Origin: an uncultured bacterium
GTDB taxonomy: Bacteria > Bacillota > Clostridia > Lachnospirales > Lachnospiraceae
DNA length: 40,256 bases
Direction of reading: 5' to 3'
NCBI GenBank assembly: GCA_947177425.1
Contig: CAMWUN010000032.1
Location: forward strand, 1 to 40,256
The position numbers and the translations under genes were made by a program. Positions 32,243 through 40,256 of this stretch are shown piece after piece (position 1 is the first letter of the stretch; the number at the start of each line of letters is the position of its first letter). Below the pieces are notes generated by a model. It was not told where the DNA came from, did no database searches, and saw only the letters and a list, made by a program, of their open reading frames with translations.

Positions 32243-32974
32243 ATGAAAATTGCTATTATAGACGACCTGGAAAATGACAGTTTGGTTATTGCAGAGTATC
32301 TGCACAGGTACTTTCAGGAAGTCTCCTGCCAGGAACCTGTGGTAATTGAGCAGTTTGAAGACGGGGAACAGTTTGTCCGTCTTTTTGCGGAAGGCACATA
32401 TGAACTTATTCTGATAGATTACTTTATGAAAGCAATGAACGGACTGGAAACAGCCAGATATATCCGGCAGAGGGATTCCCATGTTTTCATTATTTTTATC
32501 ACTGCAAGCAGGGATTATGCCATTGACTGCTATAAAGTCCGGGCCGCCGATTATATTGTCAAGCCTCCTGTTTATGCCCGGATAAAGGAAGCCATGTCCC
32601 TGATTGACCTTAGCAGCCTGCGGGATAAACAGTGTGTGCAGATTACCTGCGGACGGGAGCAGGTGAAGATTTTTCTAAAGGATATCATCTACTGTGATGC
32701 AGCAGGCCATTATGTGCAGATACACGTGAGCGGCTCGAAACTGCTGCGTTCCAGAATTTCTTTTTCCGAATTTATACGGGAACTGACGCCATATCCCCAG
32801 TTTCTGCTATGCTACCGGGGCTGCCTGGTCAACATGGATCAGATATGCCGGATAGAAAATCTGGATTTTCTGACCAGCGAAGGGGAGCGTATTCCTATTC
32901 GGCAGAAGGAATATGCAAGACTGACGAAAATTTATTACGACTATGTGTTCACAAAAGTCAGGAGCGGCAGATGA
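32243..32974 (+). CDS. LytTR-family response regulator
   Basis: 243 residues of the AgrA/LytR type. N-terminal receiver with acidic pair IIDDLEND, phosphoacceptor Asp in LILIDYFM, conserved Thr/Ser and Lys in FITAS and DYIVKPP; C-terminal LytTR DNA-binding domain (VKIFLKDIIYCDAAGHYVQIHV, LLCYRGCLVNMDQI, IPIRQKEYARLTKIYY). ATGA overlap with the histidine kinase gene makes a cognate pair. Such pairs commonly regulate peptide or surface-protein genes. Target genes are unknown; the divergent precursor operon and the downstream peptidase/transglutaminase genes are candidates by location. Confidence 0.93.
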   Translation: MKIAIIDDLENDSLVIAEYLHRYFQEVSCQEPVVIEQFEDGEQFVRLFAEGTYELILIDYFMKAMNGLETARYIRQRDSHVFIIFITASRDYAIDCYKVRAADYIVKPPVYARIKEAMSLIDLSSLRDKQCVQITCGREQVKIFLKDIIYCDAAGHYVQIHVSGSKLLRSRISFSEFIRELTPYPQFLLCYRGCLVNMDQICRIENLDFLTSEGERIPIRQKEYARLTKIYYDYVFTKVRSGR

Positions 32975-34281
32975 TGGAATCATTACAGCTTTTAAAAATT
33001 TTTTTATATGTATTTCTTGACCTGATTCCCTGTCTTGTGCTGGCACTGGTGCCATACCGGGCCCATTTCAGGTTTTCTGCTGCCAGAACCTATGGCTTTG
33101 TTCCGTTGCTGTTTATTTTGATCTACATAAGCAGGATACTGACACTGGAAGGTGTGGATATTGCCAGAATATTTACAGCTTTATGGACAGGTCTGTACCT
33201 TGGCATGTATATGGCATGTATTAAGATGCCCATCTGCATTCTGCTTTTTACGCTTCTGACTATTTTAAATTATGGAAGCTTTAAGGCAATTATTGTCAAC
33301 TGGATTGTGTACTGGCTGCCAGTACATCCAGTAGGGCGGTATTCCTTTTTTTCCAGTCTGATTCTGCTTGCCGTTTATGCAGTTACGTTTCCTTTCATGT
33401 ATGGCATGATGGAGAAAAAGATAAGGCCCCTGACTGAGCAGACCCGGGGAAACAGGTATTGGCGTTTTTTATGGCTGGTACCTGCCACTTTCTGCCTTTC
33501 CTACTATTATAATCTGTACAGGAATGGAGGCACCGTAGCTTTTTCTTCTGAGGGAGGCAATGTTATTTTTGCGCTGATTCTTAATTTCGGCGCTCTGTTT
33601 GTGACCTTTCTTATTTTACAGCTTTTGAAGGAATGCAATGACAAGCTGCTTTTAGAACAGGAGAACCACTATCTTGCCATGCAGTCTGTCCAATATGAAA
33701 GTTTAAAATACAGGATAGAGGAAGCCAGGCAGGCCAGACATGATTTGCGGCAGCATCTGTCTGTCATGCAGACTTTTCTTCAGAATGGGGATTACGGAAG
33801 CCTTTCAGCGTATATCCATGAATACAGCAGGACTCTTCCCTTAGATTCGCCGATTGCATACTGCGAGGATTATGCGCTCAATGCCCTGATTATTTATTAT
33901 GAAGGCATGGCTGGAGAGCGGGGGGTGCGTTTTTCTGCGGATGTTGACTATCCGCCGGATTCCGGGATTCTCTCATCCGATGCGGTGATACTCTTTGGAA
34001 ACCTTCTGGAAAACGCATTGGAAGCCTGTTGCAGGGAACTGGAGGGGGAACCTTTTATAGCTCTGCGCATCAGGCGGATGCATGATATGATTGTGGCTGC
34101 AGTGGACAATACCTGTACGGCGGATATACCCGGCTATAAAGACGGGATGCCATCGGCCAAAGGAGCCCGCATGGGTATTGGAACAGTTTCCATACAGAAA
34201 ATTGCAGAAAAGTATTGCGGTACGGTACAAATGAAACAGGAAAACGGGATTTTTTACAGTTCTGTGCTGTTAAATCCATGA
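32971..34281 (+). CDS. GHKL-type sensor histidine kinase
   Basis: 436 residues. About six to seven membrane helices in residues 5-220 form an AgrC/ComD-like sensor with no large extracellular domain. A coiled coil (KECNDKLLLEQENHYLAMQ) leads to the H-box RHDLRQHLSVMQTFL (His near 257); the ATP-binding domain has the N-box LFGNLLENALEAC (near 345) and G-box region GARMGIGTVSIQKIAEKYCG. The GHKL type fits sensing of a peptide or membrane signal. ATG at 32971 overlaps the response regulator stop; its own stop is followed at once by an NlpC-like gene. Confidence 0.92.
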   Translation: MMESLQLLKIFLYVFLDLIPCLVLALVPYRAHFRFSAARTYGFVPLLFILIYISRILTLEGVDIARIFTALWTGLYLGMYMACIKMPICILLFTLLTILNYGSFKAIIVNWIVYWLPVHPVGRYSFFSSLILLAVYAVTFPFMYGMMEKKIRPLTEQTRGNRYWRFLWLVPATFCLSYYYNLYRNGGTVAFSSEGGNVIFALILNFGALFVTFLILQLLKECNDKLLLEQENHYLAMQSVQYESLKYRIEEARQARHDLRQHLSVMQTFLQNGDYGSLSAYIHEYSRTLPLDSPIAYCEDYALNALIIYYEGMAGERGVRFSADVDYPPDSGILSSDAVILFGNLLENALEACCRELEGEPFIALRIRRMHDMIVAAVDNTCTADIPGYKDGMPSAKGARMGIGTVSIQKIAEKYCGTVQMKQENGIFYSSVLLNP

Positions 34282-34301
34282 ACAAAAAGGAGGAAGATGA
34301 A

Positions 34302-35252
34302 ATGAGCGCTGCTATCAAAAAGGGAGACATGATTTTGTTTTTTGCAGGGGATACCTGGCTGAGCAAATCAATTTCATATCTCACCAACAGCGAGGTGACA
34401 CATGCCGCCATGGTATATTCGGATGACGCCATCATAGAAATACTTGCCGACGGTGTCCAGGTCAATAAGATTGCAGACTGGAATAACGTGGGGAAGGGGA
34501 AAAAGGCTTATGTTATGCGCCATAAGCCGGAACTTGATTACGCACCCTTAAAAAGGTCTGCGGATGCTTATCTGAACGCTGATGTAAGCTATGACTTTCC
34601 GGGGCTTTACCTGCTGGGGGCGCTGCTTATATATAATAAGTTCGTACCTACTGCCCGGTTTATGAAATGTACAGAGTTTATTCTGGAAATGGCAGTACGG
34701 CAGCTTGATCATGCTATCCAGAAGCAGATCAGGCATAATCCGGGAAAGGCCATGGTCTGTTCACAGTTTATCTACCAGCTTTTTTACGACTGCGGCGGGG
34801 ACTACCGGATACCCATTGTGGACGGATGCTTTTCCCTTAAGAAAAATACAAATGCATGTTGCCCGGGAGAGATTTGCCTGGCAGAACTGCTGGAAGAACA
34901 GTCCATGGACGGACTTGCAGAGGCAGATAATTTTCCTGGCACAGAGGAGCGGGAAGCGGATTTTACTTCCGGCATTCCGGCAGAAGATGCTGTTGAAAAT
35001 GCAGCCAGGGAGTTATATCTGGCGTTAACAGATTCCGGGCAGGCAAATGATGCCGGCGGCCTGCTGGCCGGAACGGAAAATACGGACAGAGTCCTTTCTC
35101 TTGCAGGACGTTTTCTGGATAAACTTAAGGAACTGAAGCAGAGGGCTGGGGCAGACCTGCCTCTGGACGCCATGTTCGTGACTGTGGCGGATTTAGCCAG
35201 CCATGCCCCCAGTCTGGAGCGGATAGGCGCCGTTTATATAGAAAGGGCTTGA
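34302..35252 (+). CDS. YiiX/permuted papain-like (NlpC/P60-type) hydrolase
   Basis: 316 residues, no signal peptide. Permuted papain-like fold: KKGDMILFFAGDTWLSKSISYLTNSEVTHAAMV gives the His (about 33) of the active site; the catalytic Cys is in MVCSQFIYQLF (about 152) with the aromatic residues around it. Family members are thiol hydrolases of peptides, lipids or cell wall. The C-terminal ~110 residues are acidic with helices. ATG at 34302 is preferred (GGAGG 8 bases upstream at 34289-34293); ATG at 34278 overlaps the kinase stop but lacks a site. Coupled to the two-component genes, so it may be a signal-processing or regulated hydrolase. Substrate unknown. Confidence 0.82.
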   Translation: MSAAIKKGDMILFFAGDTWLSKSISYLTNSEVTHAAMVYSDDAIIEILADGVQVNKIADWNNVGKGKKAYVMRHKPELDYAPLKRSADAYLNADVSYDFPGLYLLGALLIYNKFVPTARFMKCTEFILEMAVRQLDHAIQKQIRHNPGKAMVCSQFIYQLFYDCGGDYRIPIVDGCFSLKKNTNACCPGEICLAELLEEQSMDGLAEADNFPGTEEREADFTSGIPAEDAVENAARELYLALTDSGQANDAGGLLAGTENTDRVLSLAGRFLDKLKELKQRAGADLPLDAMFVTVADLASHAPSLERIGAVYIERA

Positions 35253-35276
35253 CTTACCATAAATTTCTATGTTACC

Positions 35277-35311
35277 CTTTACGTAATTAAATATTACAAA
35301 TGAACGTAAAG
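35277..35311 (+). promoter_or_regulatory. Inverted repeat upstream of the transglutaminase gene
   Basis: CTTTACGT (35277-35284) and ACGTAAAG (35304-35311), 19 bases apart, just before the ribosome site of the next gene; a candidate operator or leader hairpin. Confidence 0.4.
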
Positions 35312-35322
35312 AGGAAAAGGGT

Positions 35323-38300
35323 ATGAAACGAAAGAAAATGGTGGTCATGTTTATGACGGCGCTTTTTGTGCTGTCATTTTGCCTGTCTGGTATTGGCGGC
35401 GGCGTAAAGGCGGAAAACAAGAATAATTATCAGTATTTCGGCAGCCAGCTTCCGGATGAAGCAAAAAAAATTTATGATGCCATGTATGAGATGTACAGGC
35501 AGGGAATATTCAAAACAGGTACAGAAAGTTATGACCTGGTAGAAAACAATCATATTACGCAGGAAGAACTGTCGGCATATGAAGGGAACTATGGCGGACT
35601 GCTGAAAGCTTTTGGGGCTGCCAGGGACGCTTTTTATGCAGATTACCCGGATATTTTCTATGTAGATTTTTCACGGCTTTCCATAAGTGTGGAGGAGAAC
35701 GGAACCGGGGAATATAAAGCTTATCTGGGAACCGGGGAAAATGCCAGCTATTTTCTGGAGGGCTTTGACAGCCGGGAACAGGTGGAAAGCGCCATTGGGG
35801 AGCATGAAGCAAAAGTAAACGGGATTGTCCAGGGAGCATCGGGGCAGTCTTCAGTCAGGGACAAGGTGATCTATGCCCATAATGCCATTATAGAAAACAC
35901 CTCTTACCGACTTGAGGACAACTGTTCTTTGGGAAACAGGGGCCATGTGAGGACTTCCTATGGGGCTCTTGTAAAGAACGAAAGCCTGTGTGAGGGATAC
36001 GCCAGGGCGGTAAAGACAGTGCTGGATTCTATGGGTGTTACCAGCGTGCTGGTGCAGGGCGTATATAAGGATACAGACGGCAGTGAAAATCTGCATATGT
36101 GGAATTATGTACAAATAGACGGAAAATGGTATGGTCTGGACGCCACTGTCAATGACGGGATGAACGGCGCATCGGGCAGTGATACTTATCTGCTGGCGGA
36201 GGGCAGTGTGATGGGGAAGCATCATATCCCCAATGGCGTGATGTCGGGAGCTGGTTTCCAGTTTACATATCCCAAGCCTGAGGCGGGAAGCTCCCAGGGC
36301 GGGGAGGGGTCCCCAGAGGAAGGAGATTCAGACAGCCAGGATTATAAAGTGATTTTTGACAAAGACGGTCTGCGCGTGGAGTACAGGGACGGAACGGAAG
36401 AGGAAGGAGAAACCGGCATTTTTAAGGTAAGCTATAAAGGTATGGGATACCAGAATGCGGTTGAGGAAGAAGGGGTGTATATTCTTTCGCGCTTCTATCA
36501 GTATATGCCTGGAACCGGCATAGACGAAGCGGGAGACTGGGGATATTCGGATCCGGAGCCGTTTATGATTCCCCAGTTGCCGGATGCTTTGGTCCTGTCC
36601 AATGGAAACAGCAGTTTTATTGAATTTGCTGTCACAAAGGTTGCACCGGAAGGGCCTTTGTACGGGGATAATATAACGGTGGAAGAGATGGAACATAACT
36701 GGCGGTTCCATGGGACGGAAGATGATTTTATTGTGGCCACGGGGAAGCTGGAAAATCCTAAAGGCAATTTTGTGCCGGCGCCTTTTGCAGTGAAACTGAC
36801 CCCCAGCGCCACCGGCTTTATTACATGCGGAAAAAAGTATCACGTAAAAGCGGAATTTAATGAGAAACTGGAAGAGTATGACGGGCAGACGGCTGGATAC
36901 GAACTTTCAGTAAGAAACGGCTGGAGTGCACAGGCCAATAGCAAGATTGAAAATTTCCAGTGGGACGGCGACCGTACCGTAGAATTTGATTTTACCTCCA
37001 GTGTAATGCTCGCGGATGTTTTTGCCACATATGATTTCCAGGTAACAGGACTTAGAGGAGTTGGGAGTCAGGAGATTCCAAGTGTTTTTTCCTATTTTGT
37101 AAAGAAAAAGATATCTATCTGCGCTTTCCGTCCCCAGGGATATTACTGGAACGTTTTCGGAACCCCGGAACTGCTGGAGCCAAACGATCTTTCTTACAAT
37201 GACTGGAAGCTGGAAAGCGGTGACAGGCTTGGGGATGTGGTGACGAATGTGGTACTTGTGGCATCGAAACCGGAACTTGTGGTAAGCACGCCGGATGCAT
37301 CCCAGACCCAGGAAATGGAAAATAAAATTAAGGAAGAACTGAACGGAAAGACGGTGTTGAAAAGTGCCACTTATAATATTGACTTGCGTATATGTAATCA
37401 GAATATTGTCCATACAGGGGACAGTGTTAGAATGTCAGTGGGATTTCCGGAAGGCTTCGATGCAAATACGGAGGACGTGGTATTCAAAGCCTATCATTTC
37501 ATTAAAGGAAAAGACGGTAAAATCAGCGGTGTGGAAGAAATCGGCTGTGTTGTGACACAGTACGGGCTGGTGATAGCATGCAAATCATTCAGTCCCTTTG
37601 CCGTTGTGGCCGTGGATGCTGTGGATGTGGACAGAGAAATGACTGATGTAAGGAGAGTACTCTTCTTAAATTCCGCCGGAGGCGTAGTGGAGGGAGAGAA
37701 AATACGGGAACTGAAAAAGTCAGAGTCCCAGACAGTGCAGGTGAAAGCGAAAGACGGCTACTGTCTAAGCAGCATCAGCCTGTCGGGAAAAGAACTGCCC
37801 ATAACGGACAGTAAGTCCATGAGTATCCAGATTACTTATGATAATCTGCCCTATGATGAAAATATTGTTGATGTACAGTTTACGGCCCAGGAGCCGGAAA
37901 CGGAGGATAAACCCGGGGCAGAACAGGTAACTCCGGCGCCCCGTCCGACAGCAGATAAAAAGCCGGAAAATAACAGCGAATCTTCCAGCCGTTCAGATTC
38001 ATCTTCAAAGGATGCGGGAAGCGGACAGGAAAGCGCTCTGGCTTCGGACCAGGCAGCGGGAAATGCCCTGGCGGCAACGAAAGCGCCTGAACAGGCTGAC
38101 TCGACCCCTAACCCGACTCCGGTGCCGGCAGTGCCTGTTTCAGGCTCCAGTTCTGGAACTGGTTCTTCCACAAAAGGTGCTGGTAGTGTATCACAGACAG
38201 CCATACAGGAAGATAAAGATGAGCCAAGAGCTTCTGACAAAGAGCCGGTAACGGCCCGGGCTGGGGAAGAACAGGCGGATGTAAAGACAGCCGGAACCAT

Positions 38301-38451
38301 TGAGGAGGCGGGAATACGGAAGGTGACAGAGATTTCATATGGAAATATGGAGCCGGAGGAAGACACGTCCTTCTGGATTATACTGGCATCTATTTCAGCC
38401 TTAGGGGTTATAGGTGTGGCAGTGGTTGTGTTCGTGAAGATGAGAAGATGA
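35323..38451 (+). CDS. Large surface protein with transglutaminase-like domain and C-terminal membrane anchor
   Basis: 1042 residues. Signal peptide (1-30) followed by a region with a transglutaminase/protease-like domain: SLCEGYARAV (catalytic Cys near 222), LHMWNYVQIDGKWYGLDAT (His near 258, Asp near 273). Middle part (about 330-850) is a series of beta-rich segments, with a hydrophilic Ser/Thr/Pro/Lys/Asp-rich linker at about 860-1000 and a C-terminal transmembrane helix SFWIILASISALGVIGVAVVVF followed by KMRR. No LPXTG sortase motif is seen, so the helix itself is the anchor. GGAAAAGGG provides a ribosome site. Likely a cell-surface protein; it follows the two-component-peptidase group on the same strand. 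Confidence 0.85.
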   Translation: MKRKKMVVMFMTALFVLSFCLSGIGGGVKAENKNNYQYFGSQLPDEAKKIYDAMYEMYRQGIFKTGTESYDLVENNHITQEELSAYEGNYGGLLKAFGAARDAFYADYPDIFYVDFSRLSISVEENGTGEYKAYLGTGENASYFLEGFDSREQVESAIGEHEAKVNGIVQGASGQSSVRDKVIYAHNAIIENTSYRLEDNCSLGNRGHVRTSYGALVKNESLCEGYARAVKTVLDSMGVTSVLVQGVYKDTDGSENLHMWNYVQIDGKWYGLDATVNDGMNGASGSDTYLLAEGSVMGKHHIPNGVMSGAGFQFTYPKPEAGSSQGGEGSPEEGDSDSQDYKVIFDKDGLRVEYRDGTEEEGETGIFKVSYKGMGYQNAVEEEGVYILSRFYQYMPGTGIDEAGDWGYSDPEPFMIPQLPDALVLSNGNSSFIEFAVTKVAPEGPLYGDNITVEEMEHNWRFHGTEDDFIVATGKLENPKGNFVPAPFAVKLTPSATGFITCGKKYHVKAEFNEKLEEYDGQTAGYELSVRNGWSAQANSKIENFQWDGDRTVEFDFTSSVMLADVFATYDFQVTGLRGVGSQEIPSVFSYFVKKKISICAFRPQGYYWNVFGTPELLEPNDLSYNDWKLESGDRLGDVVTNVVLVASKPELVVSTPDASQTQEMENKIKEELNGKTVLKSATYNIDLRICNQNIVHTGDSVRMSVGFPEGFDANTEDVVFKAYHFIKGKDGKISGVEEIGCVVTQYGLVIACKSFSPFAVVAVDAVDVDREMTDVRRVLFLNSAGGVVEGEKIRELKKSESQTVQVKAKDGYCLSSISLSGKELPITDSKSMSIQITYDNLPYDENIVDVQFTAQEPETEDKPGAEQVTPAPRPTADKKPENNSESSSRSDSSSKDAGSGQESALASDQAAGNALAATKAPEQADSTPNPTPVPAVPVSGSSSGTGSSTKGAGSVSQTAIQEDKDEPRASDKEPVTARAGEEQADVKTAGTIEEAGIRKVTEISYGNMEPEEDTSFWIILASISALGVIGVAVVVFVKMRR

Positions 38452-38473
38452 TTGGAAATATAATATGGAACTT

Positions 38474-38504
38474 AAAGGCTGTCATGCGTAAGATGACAGC
38501 CTTT
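38474..38504. terminator. Hairpin between convergent genes
   Basis: AAAGGCTGTCAT (38474-38485) and ATGACAGCCTTT (38493-38504), a 12-bp perfect stem with a 7-base loop; its arms also contain the GGCTGTCA/TGACAGCC motif reminiscent of family B. Confidence 0.65.
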
Positions 38505-38540
38505 GATGCACATGGGGCAGGATGATCCGCCCGCTGGTTG

Positions 38541-40082
38541 TTATGCGGTATATTTATCAATTAACGCTTCCAGTTTGTCATGATGGAGGAAACTCCATTT
38601 ATCGTACGTACTGTTATCGTCAGATATCATTTTCCCAAGTTCTGTAAAGAATCTGGGGAGGTCTTCGGCAAGGATGGATTTGCCCATTTCGGCAAGGATT
38701 TCGTTCCCCTGCAAAGGACAGCCGCCCTCAAATACAGCGAAAGCGGGTTTAGGTCCATCGGGAGTCTGCCTGATGCCGCCCCTGAAACCAAGAGCGCCAA
38801 TCTGGTGCGCACCGCAGGAGGAAGGACATCCCGAAATATGGATTTGGGGAAGTACGCCGTCGGCAAAATTTTCTTTGCGGACCGCTTCCACGCAGGCGGA
38901 TAAAACAGACTGTGAATCGCCGATGCCCACCTGGCAGACTGCGGCGCCAATGCAGGCAACAGAGGTTTCAAACAGCGTCTGGGAGCCGTCGCTGGTTGCT
39001 TCAAGAAGTTTTTCCGATTCCTGTGCATTGCAGTTGATGATGTAAAGACCTTCTTCCGGGGTCAGTCTGATTTCTACATCTTCCATAGGCGCTATCAGCG
39101 CATAAAGTTCAGCAGCCTTTTGGGGTGTAAGGTTTCCTCCCACAGGCTGGTAAAATACGGAATATAAACCTTTCTGGCGCTGGGAGATAAGCCGTTTACG
39201 GGGAGCAGCCTGTCCGGTTCCCTGTTTTGTTATTTCAGAAACAGTAATATGCAGATCCAGATTTTCGCTGGCAGTCACTTCTTCCAGTTTTTCCTGATAA
39301 GCTTTCACCAGGCCTTCCTGTCCTAAGGTTTCCTGCATAAACCGGGTACGCGCCTTGCTCCGGTTTTCATAGTTTCCATAAGTGACAAAGGTGTTTACCA
39401 TAGCCTTGATATAGTAAAGAATTTTGTCCGGGGAAATTTCCTTTGCCACGCATACGCCCAGAGCCGGTTTAATGCCAAGCCCGCCTGCAGCATAAACGTC
39501 AAAGGTGTGGTTGGGGTTGGACACGAAACCTAAATCACGGAAGGTTGCGTGAGGATAGTTTTCGGGAGAGTTGGAGAAGCATACTTTCAGCTTCCGGGGG
39601 AACTTTACAGATTTAATAAAATTCATCATGTATTCCCCGGCCGCCTCGGCGTAAGGCATTACGTCAAAATATTCTTCCATCTCCACGCCGGATAAAGGGG
39701 ACGCCATGACATTTCTTGGAAAATCACCGCCTCCTCCCCGGGAAATCATGCCTGCTTTCCATGCCTCTTCAATCATTTCACACAAATCGGCCGCTTCCAG
39801 ATTGTGAAGCTGAATGGACTGGCAGGTGGTAATCTTTAATCTGTCAATCTGGTACTTGTCACAACTGTCCACAATAAATTTTAAGCGTTCCTTTGTGAGA
39901 CGTCCGCCTGCCATGCGCAGCCGCAGCATATGCTTTTTGCCGCCCCGCTGGGCGTAACTGCCAAAACCGCCGGAAAAACCTTTGTATTCGGCAACGGTAA
40001 TTTCACCTTTGTGAAACTGCATGGTCTTTTCACGGAATTCATCCAGGTCGGGAAGAAACTCTGTTAAATAGTCTTTTGCCAT
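38541..40082 (-). CDS. Nitrite/sulfite reductase (siroheme, Fe-S)
   Basis: 513-residue siroheme/4Fe-4S enzyme, reducing nitrite or sulfite with six electrons from ferredoxin or a similar donor. Two ferredoxin-like half domains (LRLRMAGGRLTKERLKFIVDSC and a mirrored second copy) and the cluster pattern CIGAAVC (about 378-384) and CPSSCG (about 419-424). Substrate Arg/Lys positions are in RGGGGDFPRNVM and FSNSPENYPHA. Whether nitrite or sulfite is the substrate cannot be read. Start at 40082 has GGAGAG about 11 bases upstream; an in-frame extension to 40184 lies across the promoter. It is a single gene here. Confidence 0.92.
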   Translation of the reverse strand: MAKDYLTEFLPDLDEFREKTMQFHKGEITVAEYKGFSGGFGSYAQRGGKKHMLRLRMAGGRLTKERLKFIVDSCDKYQIDRLKITTCQSIQLHNLEAADLCEMIEEAWKAGMISRGGGGDFPRNVMASPLSGVEMEEYFDVMPYAEAAGEYMMNFIKSVKFPRKLKVCFSNSPENYPHATFRDLGFVSNPNHTFDVYAAGGLGIKPALGVCVAKEISPDKILYYIKAMVNTFVTYGNYENRSKARTRFMQETLGQEGLVKAYQEKLEEVTASENLDLHITVSEITKQGTGQAAPRKRLISQRQKGLYSVFYQPVGGNLTPQKAAELYALIAPMEDVEIRLTPEEGLYIINCNAQESEKLLEATSDGSQTLFETSVACIGAAVCQVGIGDSQSVLSACVEAVRKENFADGVLPQIHISGCPSSCGAHQIGALGFRGGIRQTPDGPKPAFAVFEGGCPLQGNEILAEMGKSILAEDLPRFFTELGKMISDDNSTYDKWSFLHHDKLEALIDKYTA

Positions 40083-40128
40083 AACATTTATACTCTCCTT
40101 TTTTAAAGATAAGTTGCTTATAGTATTC

Positions 40129-40157
40129 ATATTATAATATATTGTTCCTGTTTTCAA
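40129..40157 (-). promoter_or_regulatory. Probable promoter of the nitrite/sulfite reductase gene
   Basis: On the minus strand TTGAAA (40157-40152) with TAATAT (40134-40129) at 17 bp, or TATAAT (40136-40131) at 15 bp. Confidence 0.55.
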
Positions 40158-40172
40158 GGGAAATACACCGCA

Positions 40173-40234
40173 GAATGATGACATTGGCTTACGCTATGTT
40201 ACTGTTCACTCCCAATGTCATTAAGTTTAGCCGA
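40173..40234. repeat. Inverted repeat containing a MITE-type end at the window edge
   Basis: AATGATGACATTGG near 40174-40187 and CCAATGTCATT at 40212-40222 form a stem of at least 9 bp enclosing GTTACTGTTCAC (40198-40209), the terminal sequence of the MITE-like element. The region is cut by the window end, so extent is uncertain. Confidence 0.4.
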
Positions 40235-40256
40235 TTGAAAAAATCTCATCTTATGG

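Noticed and set aside
37851-38366. Long minus-strand reading frame opposite the transglutaminase gene
   Set aside because: Shadow of the Ser/Pro/Ala-rich linker; no ribosome site and low-complexity translation.

Overview
The window looks like chromosomal DNA from a low-to-mid GC, Gram-positive anaerobe of the Clostridia, most likely a gut Lachnospiraceae member. Evidence: strong AGGAGG-type ribosome sites throughout, lipoprotein signals rather than an outer membrane, DUF5688, DUF3793 and LytTR-DUF3021 genes, a type II dehydroquinase, a FeoA-FeoA-FeoB system with its Cys-rich partner, and an NADP-type glutamate dehydrogenase. No phage, plasmid or CRISPR genes were seen. The genus is inference.

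Layout. 1-4.2 kb: nrdR behind a consensus promoter, then a chemoreceptor translationally coupled to an orphan sugar-type binding lipoprotein. 4.2-8.7 kb: a ClbS/DfsB-like protein with a WYL regulator, an SDR-type epimerase, a lipoprotein and a YqeG phosphatase. 8.8-11.5 kb: shikimate genes aroE, aroK and aroQ, then efp. 11.6-17.7 kb: DUF5688, tRNA-Arg(CCG) inside a perfect inverted repeat, an SH3b membrane protein, a Gfo/Idh oxidoreductase, a helical hypothetical and gdhA. 17.8-21.3 kb: an IS3 remnant, a LytTR-DUF3021-CPBP module and a MATE exporter. 21.7-27.2 kb: an LprI-like lipoprotein and an iron region (DUF3793, feoA, feoA, feoB, Cys-rich protein) with repeated GTTAG-N6-CTAA(C/T) operators. 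27.3-29.5 kb: a divergent MerR regulator and MATE exporter pair. 29.7-31.9 kb: a radical SAM/SPASM-TPR enzyme behind a protein ending in repeated KYGYPC motifs. 32.2-38.5 kb: LytTR response regulator, GHKL kinase, papain-like protein and a large transglutaminase surface protein. 38.5-40.1 kb: a nitrite/sulfite reductase.

The strongest candidate for an undescribed system is the 29.7-31.9 kb pair. A 249-residue protein carries a graded series of Tyr-Gly motifs that ends in four KYGY(P/F)C units, two of them an almost exact 39-bp DNA duplication. Eleven bases later starts a radical SAM/SPASM enzyme. This is the layout expected of a ribosomally made, radical-modified repeat peptide or protein. 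The two-component system starts divergently about 310 bp away.

The window is also rich in small non-coding repeats of three families: a MITE-like element with 11-bp terminal inverted repeats and an 8-bp flanking duplication; a 35-37 bp palindromic repeat at six or more loci, often in tandem and often just after terminators; and a 70-130 bp family at three loci. One palindromic unit supplies the last codons and stop of a MATE gene.
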